Source: Chloroflexi bacterium AL-N1 (GTDB lineage Bacteria > Chloroflexota > Chloroflexia > Chloroflexales > Roseiflexaceae). Taken from it: a stretch of 64,000 bases of DNA. This document shows, piece by piece, positions 57,718 to 64,000 of the stretch (the stretch's first letter is position 1; each line of letters opens with the position of its first letter). The notes beneath the pieces are model-generated. The model was given only the letters and a program-made list of their open reading frames with translations, did not search any database and was not told where the DNA came from. Made by a program: the position numbers and the translations under genes. The DNA is taken from contig WYDT01000005.1 in NCBI GenBank assembly GCA_013122435.1, forward strand, positions 124,001 through 188,000, written 5' to 3'.

Positions 57718-59124
57718 ATGGGAAAACAACACATTGTTGCACATCAGGCAGCAACAAAAAGCGTTGATAAGATACCTGTCACCCGAGAAGGTTTTATAAC
57801 TGGGATGGGCATAGCAGCCGCTACACTTGGCGCGGCGGTAGGGCTTGGTAATATCTGGAAATTCCCTTTTCTCACTGGTGCAAACGGAGGTGCAGCATTT
57901 CTGATTATCTATCTTATGAGCACTATCCTGATTGGTCTGCCCATTATGATCTCGGAAATTTTGCTGGGACAGCGTGCGAAGGGCGATGTTGTCACGACCC
58001 TCATAAAAATGGCTCCCAAGGGTCAACCCTGGTGGCTTATCGGCATTGCTGGTATCCTCTCGTCTTTTTTGATACTGGCATTCTATACGGAAGTTGTCGC
58101 GTGGGTGTTTGCTTACGTCTTTAAGGCGGTATCTGGAGTACTTCTCTCGACCGATCCTGACACCAATATGGCCGTGTTCAATCAATTAATTACCGATCCA
58201 GTCCAATCATTAGTGTGGCAGTGGGTTGTGCTATTTGCTATTGGATGTATTGTATTGTTAGGTGTCGCCAAGGGCATCGAGCAAACCACAAAATGGCTTA
58301 TGCCCATTCTTTTTGTGCTCTTGGTCGTGGTCAGTATTCGAGGTTTGACGCTTCCTGGTGCAGGAGAGGGGCTGTCGTTTCTTTTTCAGCCAGATTTCTC
58401 CAAGGTAACGAGTCCCATGATTCTGACTGCGATGGGATTAGCTTTCTTCAAGCTGTCCATTGGCATGGGCGCGATGATGACCTATGGAAGCTATTATCGC
58501 AACGATCAACATATCCCGTTGACTGCTACTGGCATGATGGTCGGTGATCTGGTTGTGTCACTTCTCGCTGGTATTGCCATCTTCCCGGCGGTGTTTGCCT
58601 TTGGTTTTGAGCCAGATGCTGGCCCAGGTTTGCTCTTTGTGACCATTCCAGCGGTGTTTGCCTCTATGCCATTGGGCTCTGTGTTTGTCGTTTTGTTCTT
58701 TGTCTTGGCGGCTGTGGCTCCCATTGGTGCGATGATCTCAATGCTCGAGGTTCCTGTTGCATTTTTGCGTGGTCGTATGGGGTTAACACGTCTGCACGCA
58801 ACGCTTATTACCATTGCGCTTTTAGCGATAGTCGGTTCAACGGTAGCTCTTTCCAACAGCACGCTTGCTCATTTCCAGCCATTTGATATGACCACATTCG
58901 ACTTTTATGACTTCCTCACATCCAATATCTTATTACCACTAGCTGGTCTCTTCATCTGCTTATTTGTTGGTTGGAGCTGGGGCTTTAGCGAAATGCAACA
59001 AACGCTATCTCTGTCTGACACACGCTGGAATAGATATCTTACCATTGTGTTATATGGCATTATCAAGTTTGTGACGCCGACACTCGTCATGATTATCTTG
59101 CTTAGTGGTCTGAACCTCTTATAG
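57718..59124 (+). CDS. Sodium:neurotransmitter symporter family (NSS/LeuT-like) transporter
   Basis: A 468-residue sodium-coupled amino acid or amine importer with about 11-12 membrane segments. The unwound first helix and sodium-site signature is GAAVGLGNIWKFPFLTGANGG (about residues 38-58), the clear mark of the family. FFKLSIGMGAMMTYGSYY (about residues 242-259) corresponds to helix 6 and the substrate site. The substrate is not predictable. It stands alone after the exporter operon and before clpC, with its own upstream region; base composition returns to that of the housekeeping genes. Confidence 0.9.
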   Translation: MGKQHIVAHQAATKSVDKIPVTREGFITGMGIAAATLGAAVGLGNIWKFPFLTGANGGAAFLIIYLMSTILIGLPIMISEILLGQRAKGDVVTTLIKMAPKGQPWWLIGIAGILSSFLILAFYTEVVAWVFAYVFKAVSGVLLSTDPDTNMAVFNQLITDPVQSLVWQWVVLFAIGCIVLLGVAKGIEQTTKWLMPILFVLLVVVSIRGLTLPGAGEGLSFLFQPDFSKVTSPMILTAMGLAFFKLSIGMGAMMTYGSYYRNDQHIPLTATGMMVGDLVVSLLAGIAIFPAVFAFGFEPDAGPGLLFVTIPAVFASMPLGSVFVVLFFVLAAVAPIGAMISMLEVPVAFLRGRMGLTRLHATLITIALLAIVGSTVALSNSTLAHFQPFDMTTFDFYDFLTSNILLPLAGLFICLFVGWSWGFSEMQQTLSLSDTRWNRYLTIVLYGIIKFVTPTLVMIILLSGLNLL

Positions 59125-59155
59125 ATACACCGATAGTGCGAACAAATTCCCCATT

Positions 59156-59191
59156 ACAGCACCCACATGAAAAAGACTACGTTGGTGCTGT
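59156..59191 (+). terminator. Probable terminator after the NSS symporter
   Basis: ACAGCACC and GGTGCTGT form an 8-bp stem with a 20-base loop, 32 bases after the stop. No strong T-run follows. Confidence 0.4.
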
Positions 59192-59285
59192 GGTGTATTC
59201 CCAAAAAGGTGTCTTGTAGTGCAGGTGTGTAAGAAGTGAGATATAGAATCAAAAAAATATAATACGTTTCTAACATACCTTATGC

Positions 59286-59323
59286 TATACTACTGATACA
59301 CCATTAAATAACGATGTGGTGTA
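59286..59323 (+). promoter_or_regulatory. Promoter and inverted repeat upstream of clpC
   Basis: TATACT at 59286-59291 preceded by TGC gives an extended -10; no clear -35 is seen. Six bases downstream an inverted repeat TACACCA (59297-59303) and TGGTGTA (59317-59323) with a 13-base gap covers the expected start site and could bind a repressor. It is neither CIRCE nor a CtsR box as I know them. Confidence 0.45.
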
Positions 59324-59348
59324 GCGCGCCCTAGGGGGATAATATTAT

Positions 59349-61823
59349 ATGCGACTAGAACGATTTACTGAAAAAGCCCAGGAAGCTTTCCAGGAAGCAC
59401 AAGAAATTATGCAGGAGCAACACCACACACAATTAGATGTGGAGCATATTTTCCTGGCGATGCTACGACAAAGTGATGGCTTGACCGCGCGCGCGTTGGA
59501 GCGGCTTACCATTGATCCAGATATGGTCGTTCAACGTGTAGAGCGTGAATTAGAAAAATCACCTAAAGTATATGGTCAATATGGTGGATTTGGTGGTCAG
59601 GTGTATATCACTCCACGCACACAGCGTTTGGTGAAAAAGGCCGAAGATGAAGCCACCAGGCTCAATGATCAGTATGTTGGTACCGAACACTTGCTTATTG
59701 CTATCAGTGGCGAGCGAGAAGGTGCTTCATCTCGTATTCTCAATATTTTTGGCGTTGATCAAGAACGTATTTATCAGGCATTAATGGATATTCGTGGTAA
59801 TCAGCGCGCCGATGATCCTGATGCGGAAAGCCGATATGAGATTCTTGATAAATATAGTACAGATTTAACTAATCTGGCGCGTGAAGGGCATCTTGACCCG
59901 GTGATTGGACGTGACTCAGAGATTACCCGTGTGATGCGGATTCTCTGCCGTCGTACCAAGAACAATCCAGTTTTGGTTGGTGAAACAGGCGTTGGCAAGA
60001 CGGCTGTTGCCGAGGGTATCGCACAACGTATTGCGGCGGGCGAGGTCCCGGAACTGCTGCGAGATCGCAAATTGTTGTCGCTTGATCTCGCAAGCATGGT
60101 GGCCGGGTCTAAGTTTCGCGGCGAATTTGAAGAACGCTTAAAAGCCGTGATCGACGAGATACGTGCTGCACGTGGTCGTGTCATCCTCTTTATGGATGAA
60201 CTGCATACCGTGGTTGGTGCTGGTGCGGCGACTGGGGCTATTGATGCTTCAAACATGCTCAAACCGGCCCTCTCGCGTGGCGAGGTGCAAGTGGTTGGTG
60301 CCACGACGATTGAAGAGTATCGCAAACATATTGAGAAGGATGCCGCTCTCGAACGTCGGTTTAGCCCTGTATTTGTCGAAGAACCAGACGTTGAAACCAC
60401 AGTCCAAATGCTGCTGGGCCTTCGCAGGCGCTATGAAGAGCATCACACGTTGACTATTTCAGATGAAGCTGTCGATGCGGCAGCCCGTTTGTCGAGTCGC
60501 TATATCACGGATCGATTTATGCCTGATAAAGCAATCGACCTTATTGATGAGGCCTCTGCTAAATTGCGTATTGATATTTATTCAATGCCGGTTGAACTGC
60601 GAGAACAAGAGCAGGAACTAGAGCGCTTACGACAGGAAGAAGAAGAAGCTGGTGCACAGCGCGATTATGAACAGGCTGCCAGTCTTCGTGCGCAGTACCT
60701 TACCTTTGAAAAAGAATTTGAACAGGCGCGTAGTGAATGGCTAAAGAATTCTAATTTGGATGAAGTGGTTGACGAAGAAGATGTTGCAGAGATTGTCTCA
60801 AGTTGGACTGGTGTTCCTGTGCAACGCATGTTGGAAACGGAACGCGAAAAACTGGTGGATATGGAAACGCGTCTCCACGATCGAGTTATTGGCCAGCATG
60901 ATGCAATTGTAGCCCTGTCTGACGCCATTCGACGTGCACGTAGTGGCCTGAAAGATCCACGACGTCCGATTGGGTCTTTTATTTTTGTTGGTCCAACCGG
61001 GGTAGGCAAAACGGAGCTAGCAAAAGCGTTGGCCGAGTTCATGTTCGATAGTGAAGAAGCGATGACCCGTATCGACATGACCGAATTTCAGGAGCGTCAC
61101 ACGGTTTCACGGTTGATCGGTGCACCACCAGGCTATGTTGGCTATGAAGATGCCGGTCAGTTGACCGAGAGCGTACGGCGACGACCATACCAGGTGCTGC
61201 TCTTCGATGAGATTGAGAAAGCACACCCGGATGTATTTAACACGCTCTTGCAGTTGCTTGATGATGGGCGTCTGACCGATGGCCAGGGACATACGGTTGA
61301 TTTCCGTAACACGGTAATCATTATGACCTCGAACGTTGGTACAGAACATGTCCGACAACAACGTATCGGCTTGGTACGAACGCACGATCAACAGGTTGAG
61401 GATCAGACACGTGAGCGTGTCCATGAGGCATTACGAGACGCGTTTCGCCCCGAGTTTCTCAATCGTATCGATGAAGTCGTGGTCTTTAATGCCTTGACCG
61501 AGCCGGAATTAACCCAGATTATCGATTTGCTGGTCGACGAAGTGGCTGAGCGACTCAAAGAACAAGGTATGGTGCTCAAACTGACGCGAGCTGCCAAGGA
61601 TCTCTTAGTTCGCGAGGGTTATCATCCCGCATATGGCGCACGACCGCTCCGCCGTACTGTGCAGCGCATGGTTGAAACACCTCTTTCTCGAGCATTGCTG
61701 AAAGGCGATTTCCAAACAGGTGACACGATCCTGATCGATGTCGAAGGACATGCATTGACCTTCAGTAAAGCTGAAACACTAGAGTTGAACGAGCGCAAAA
61801 CCGCAGAGCCGGTTGGTGAATAA
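59349..61823 (+). CDS. clpC: ClpC-type AAA+ unfoldase
   Basis: An 824-residue two-ring Hsp100 unfoldase that feeds ClpP or disaggregates proteins. The N-domain (1-145) has two Clp-N repeats. The first AAA+ ring has Walker A GETGVGKT at 211-218 and FMDELH Walker B. The M-domain is short (about 415-480) with a UVR-like helix [10 protein letters not shown], which identifies ClpC rather than ClpB. The second ring has GPTGVGKT at 548-555, LLFDEIEK and sensor 2 GARPLRR. Start [14 protein letters not shown] is standard. It has no ctsR, mcsA or mcsB neighbours, so control must differ from Bacillus. Confidence 0.94.
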   Translation: MRLERFTEKAQEAFQEAQEIMQEQHHTQLDVEHIFLAMLRQSDGLTARALERLTIDPDMVVQRVERELEKSPKVYGQYGGFGGQVYITPRTQRLVKKAEDEATRLNDQYVGTEHLLIAISGEREGASSRILNIFGVDQERIYQALMDIRGNQRADDPDAESRYEILDKYSTDLTNLAREGHLDPVIGRDSEITRVMRILCRRTKNNPVLVGETGVGKTAVAEGIAQRIAAGEVPELLRDRKLLSLDLASMVAGSKFRGEFEERLKAVIDEIRAARGRVILFMDELHTVVGAGAATGAIDASNMLKPALSRGEVQVVGATTIEEYRKHIEKDAALERRFSPVFVEEPDVETTVQMLLGLRRRYEEHHTLTISDEAVDAAARLSSRYITDRFMPDKAIDLIDEASAKLRIDIYSMPVELREQEQELERLRQEEEEAGAQRDYEQAASLRAQYLTFEKEFEQARSEWLKNSNLDEVVDEEDVAEIVSSWTGVPVQRMLETEREKLVDMETRLHDRVIGQHDAIVALSDAIRRARSGLKDPRRPIGSFIFVGPTGVGKTELAKALAEFMFDSEEAMTRIDMTEFQERHTVSRLIGAPPGYVGYEDAGQLTESVRRRPYQVLLFDEIEKAHPDVFNTLLQLLDDGRLTDGQGHTVDFRNTVIIMTSNVGTEHVRQQRIGLVRTHDQQVEDQTRERVHEALRDAFRPEFLNRIDEVVVFNALTEPELTQIIDLLVDEVAERLKEQGMVLKLTRAAKDLLVREGYHPAYGARPLRRTVQRMVETPLSRALLKGDFQTGDTILIDVEGHALTFSKAETLELNERKTAEPVGE

Positions 61824-61841
61824 AGAACAAACGGCTAGTTC

Positions 61842-61882
61842 AAACAAGAACAGCGTAAGCACTGCTTACGCTGTTCTTGTTT
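61842..61882. terminator. Strong bidirectional terminator after clpC
   Basis: A perfect 19-bp inverted repeat from 61842-61860 to 61864-61882 with a 3-base loop ACT; arms start AAACAAGAAC and end GTTCTTGTTT. It separates clpC from the convergent gene ending at 61936. Confidence 0.85.
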
Positions 61883-61935
61883 CCTGATATTGTATCAGTA
61901 TAGATACGAAGGGAATGTTGTGTACCCTTCGCAGT

Positions 61936-62073
61936 TTAATCGGTCAGAGCTTCTGAGTCTTCTGGATTGCCTAAAATTTTGTCGGTTAGGTAGAGTGCCA
62001 GACGTGTTGCTAATGTACTGAGTATTAGACTCAAAATACCGTAGACCAATCTGCGCTTCATTTCATCATCCAT
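61936..62073 (-). CDS. Small 45-residue membrane protein
   Basis: A reverse-strand gene from ATG at 62073 to TAA at 61936. AAGGAAGG lies four bases before the start. The peptide begins MDDEMKRRLVYG, has one hydrophobic helix (SLILSTLATRLALYL region, about 12-30) and ends in an acidic tail. It begins 17 bases after the zinc protease gene and is probably translated from the same mRNA. Function unknown; a partner or substrate of the protease is conceivable. Confidence 0.65.
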   Translation of the reverse strand: MDDEMKRRLVYGILSLILSTLATRLALYLTDKILGNPEDSEALTD

Positions 62074-62090
62074 GCGGCCTTCCTTCAAGG

Positions 62091-62786
62091 CTAATTACGT
62101 TGGGTACCGCTTAACACCATCACCCAATAGAGCAATTGTAACACAGCTTGGGCGGCTCCTGCGACGTATGTTAATGCAGCGGCATTCAACATGGCATTGA
62201 CGCCTTTTGCCTCCTCTGCGGTGACAAGACCATTACGCATAAGCATGTCGCGTGCTCGTGAACTAGCGTTGAATTCAACAGGCAGTGTAATTAACGAAAA
62301 TGCGACGGCCGCCCCCATAAGAACGACACCAGCCCAAGCAAGGGTCCAGCCAAAACTACCGACTTGCATGGCACCCATTATCAAACCAATAAAGATTAAA
62401 ATCCATCCGAAGTTTGAGCCGAAACCAGCGACACCAACAATGCTGCCGCGGAGTTGGAGCCAGAGGTAGCCCTGTTTGTCTTGAACTGCGTGTCCAAGTT
62501 CGTGTGCAACAATCGCCATGGAAGCAACCGATGGTCGTTCTGATGAGCCGGCAGATAATCGCATAACCTTAGCACGTGGATCATAGTGATCAGTCAAGTC
62601 GCCAGGTATCTGCTCAACCCCTATGTCTATCCCTTCATTACGCATGAGCACCCGTGCTGTTTCTAACCCGGTCATGCTCCGCATATTGGCGACCTGTGAG
62701 TATTTTCGATATGTCGATGATACCTTCCACTGTGCGTAAAGTGCAAACAGTATGCCAGGTATCATAAAGAATAACCATAACAACAT
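62091..62786 (-). CDS. YugP-like membrane zinc metallopeptidase
   Basis: A 231-residue membrane protein of the Zn_peptidase_2/YugP family. An N-terminal membrane segment (1-18) is followed by the zinc motif HELGHAVQ at about residues 95-102. Further membrane segments lie at about 120-145, 147-170 and 210-226. GGAGG lies six bases before the ATG at 62786. Its substrate is unknown. The 45-residue membrane protein follows it directly. Confidence 0.88.
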   Translation of the reverse strand: MLLWLFFMIPGILFALYAQWKVSSTYRKYSQVANMRSMTGLETARVLMRNEGIDIGVEQIPGDLTDHYDPRAKVMRLSAGSSERPSVASMAIVAHELGHAVQDKQGYLWLQLRGSIVGVAGFGSNFGWILIFIGLIMGAMQVGSFGWTLAWAGVVLMGAAVAFSLITLPVEFNASSRARDMLMRNGLVTAEEAKGVNAMLNAAALTYVAGAAQAVLQLLYWVMVLSGTQRN

Positions 62787-62938
62787 AACAATCCTCCGTT
62801 ATCAAACATCCCTTTACAACGGTATAAACTATATATTCTTTCAAAATTATAGCATTCAATACGCTTTTTAGCTATTAGAGATGCGTTAGAACATAGCAAA
62901 AATTCTTATTAGACTACTTTTGGTAGTGTGAGACCATC

Positions 62939-63172
62939 TTACGCTGTGGTATGGGCGTTTGTCTGAACTCTGATAATAGTATCGTTTGCAATATGCTGTG
63001 CACGCTGAACGACATCCTCTGCGGGATTTTTTAATTCCACACCACGCTCAACAATGTATTCTTGTGCTTCTGGCGTATTCCGTATGGACATAAGTGCTGC
63101 TACACATCCTCCGAGGAGCGTGCCGATTACAACCCCCGTATAAAAACTGCGATTGCTCTGTTGTGCTTCCAT
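62939..63172 (-). CDS. YtxH-like small membrane protein
   Basis: A 77-residue protein from ATG at 63172 (MEAQQSNRSF), with GGGAG five bases upstream; a GTG four codons earlier would cover that site. One membrane segment (about 9-28, YTGVVIGTLLGGCVAALMS) is followed by a polar helix (ERGVELKNPAEDVVQRAQHI), the layout of YtxH/YhaH general-stress proteins. Function unknown. Confidence 0.7.
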   Translation of the reverse strand: MEAQQSNRSFYTGVVIGTLLGGCVAALMSIRNTPEAQEYIVERGVELKNPAEDVVQRAQHIANDTIIRVQTNAHTTA

Positions 63173-63307
63173 ACCATCTCCCACCTAATCAGGGTTATAT
63201 GATATATCATGTGTGTTGTCTGTTTATGAAAGTGATCGCAATATACCACATGGTGCCATGCTCCTGCAACTACCATGGCAAGAATGCAGGTCTTCTCAAA
63301 TATACGG

Positions 63308-63313
63308 TATAAT
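63308..63313 (+). promoter_or_regulatory. Consensus -10 box giving a leaderless transcript
   Basis: A perfect TATAAT six bases before the ATG at 63320. Transcription would start at or next to the A of the start codon, and no ribosome-binding site is present. No clear -35 box is seen 17 bases upstream (TGCAGG). Confidence 0.5.
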
Positions 63314-63319
63314 GCATCT

Positions 63320-63574
63320 ATGTCTACCATCATTTCTCAAACGAACACAAGTGATGACGAGATTGCTGCAGCACTTGCAGCAGTACGTTGTTACATTCAG
63401 GAAACCACCGAGGGCTCTTATGTGGAGGGTTCGTCAGAGCACGCATGGCGTGCCGCTGCCAAACTTGAAGCACAGGGTCACTCGATTATTCGCAATGGAG
63501 CACATTCCAGTTGGGCAACCGCCGAACGAACCTGGCGCTTACGCAATTGGAGCAGAGGGATTGTTGGATCATAA
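63320..63574 (+). CDS. Small protein of the acyl-CoA carboxylase operon
   Basis: An 84-residue protein starting MSTIISQTNTSDDEIAAALA at the ATG at 63320. The helical DDEIAAALAAVR start and the Trp-rich end (SSWATAERTWRLRNW) resemble the small accessory proteins encoded next to biotin carboxylases, but I cannot name a family with certainty. The next gene is the biotin carboxylase, 75 bases downstream, so a role as carboxylase accessory subunit is the best inference. Confidence 0.6.
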   Translation: MSTIISQTNTSDDEIAAALAAVRCYIQETTEGSYVEGSSEHAWRAAAKLEAQGHSIIRNGAHSSWATAERTWRLRNWSRGIVGS

Positions 63575-63578
63575 CGTT

Positions 63579-63625
63579 GACGAATGACAACGCTGTTCTT
63601 CGTCCTGTACCTTCTGTCATTCGTC
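63579..63625 (+). other. Hairpin between the small protein gene and the biotin carboxylase gene
   Basis: A perfect 11-bp inverted repeat, GACGAATGACA and TGTCATTCGTC, with a 25-base loop. It lacks a T-run and may modulate expression between the two genes. Confidence 0.45.
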
Positions 63626-63649
63626 CTGATGTAACTATGGGCAAAAATG

Positions 63650-64000
63650 ATGTTCGATACTGTTTTAGTTGCCAATCGAGGTGAGATCGCACTACGCGTG
63701 ATGCGTGCGTGCAAAGAATTGGGGCTACGTACAGTTGCGGTGTACAGTGAAGCTGATCGTGACGCCCCTCATGTAGCGTATGCTGATGATGCGTTTCTCA
63801 TCGGACCGCCAGCCCCCGGACAAAGCTACCTCAACATAGAGCGTATTATTGAAGTGGCACAAAAAGCAGGGGTGGGCGCAATTCACCCCGGGTATGGATT
63901 TCTCTCCGAGAATGCCTCATTTGCACGAGCATGCGAGGAAGCAGGCATTACCTTTGTCGGGCCATTAGGCAGAACCATGGAGCGTATGGGGGCCAAGGAT
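63650..64000 (+). CDS. Biotin carboxylase subunit of an acyl-CoA carboxylase (3' end outside the window)
   Basis: The first 117 codons of a biotin carboxylase (AccC/PccA type), which carboxylates biotin with ATP and bicarbonate for acetyl- or propionyl-CoA carboxylation. [21 protein letters not shown] is the hallmark N-terminus, and [20 protein letters not shown] follows at the right distance. The two adjacent ATG codons (63647 and 63650) cannot be separated; no strong ribosome-binding site is visible. The frame is open at the window edge, so which acyl-CoA it serves and whether biotin-carrier domains are fused cannot be seen. Confidence 0.93.
   Translation, partial: MFDTVLVANRGEIALRVMRACKELGLRTVAVYSEADRDAPHVAYADDAFLIGPPAPGQSYLNIERIIEVAQKAGVGAIHPGYGFLSENASFARACEEAGITFVGPLGRTMERMGAKD

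Noticed and set aside
1-64000. tRNA, rRNA, CRISPR arrays and insertion sequences
   Set aside because: Intergenic regions were read for these; no T-arm-like elements, spaced direct repeats or transposase frames were seen.

Overview
The window looks like a chromosomal segment of a Chloroflexota bacterium. A Herpetosiphon-like relative of the class Chloroflexia is my best guess, based on a GC content near the high 40s in the housekeeping genes, the mix of Gram-positive-type genes (ClpC, Jag/KhpB, YidC2-like insertase, ScpA, YugP-like protease) with glycosyltransferases, and a large hybrid PKS/NRPS cluster. This is inference; no rRNA or tRNA gene is present to confirm it.

Layout. 1-6.6 kb: the end of an SLC13 transporter, two GT4 glycosyltransferases, a membrane-anchored protein with a duplicated extracellular domain, and an unlisted 31-codon acidic mini-gene. 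6.8-10 kb: rpmH-rnpA-yidC-khpB(jag) followed by a PfkB-type sugar kinase. 10-24.5 kb: housekeeping and regulatory genes on both strands: a lone ClpB/C-type AAA+ ATPase, an OmpR-type regulator, smpB, two unknown genes, pyrF, a DnaA-box cluster in front of a primary sigma factor gene, a pterin dehydratase, an HD hydrolase, scpA, a CheY-like receiver, a SIMPL protein, an M32 carboxypeptidase and a RocA-type aldehyde dehydrogenase.

23.7-57.5 kb holds a biosynthetic gene cluster: a divergent type II thioesterase, a 1.15 kb AT-rich control region, then collinear PKS1 (KS-AT-DH-KR-ACP), a methyltransferase, PKS2 (KS-AT-dead KR-T), NRPS1 (C-A-T-Cy-A[Cys]-T), NRPS2 (TubC docking-C-A[Gly]-T-reductase), an MFS exporter, a membrane protein, an FAD oxidoreductase fused to a redoxin-like domain, and a MacAB-like ABC exporter with a lipoprotein adaptor. 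The predicted product is a short polyketide capped on an unidentified amino acid, then a thiazoline from Cys, then a C-terminal glycine released reductively as aldehyde or alcohol. Two genes (PKS1 and the oxidoreductase) carry single-base frameshifts. One adenylation domain sits in a sharply bounded block of much higher GC, which looks like a domain swap.

57.7-64 kb returns to housekeeping genes: an NSS-family symporter, clpC, a small membrane protein with a YugP-like zinc protease, a YtxH-like protein, and the start of an acyl-CoA carboxylase operon cut by the window edge. I see no insertion sequence, CRISPR array, tRNA or rRNA gene.
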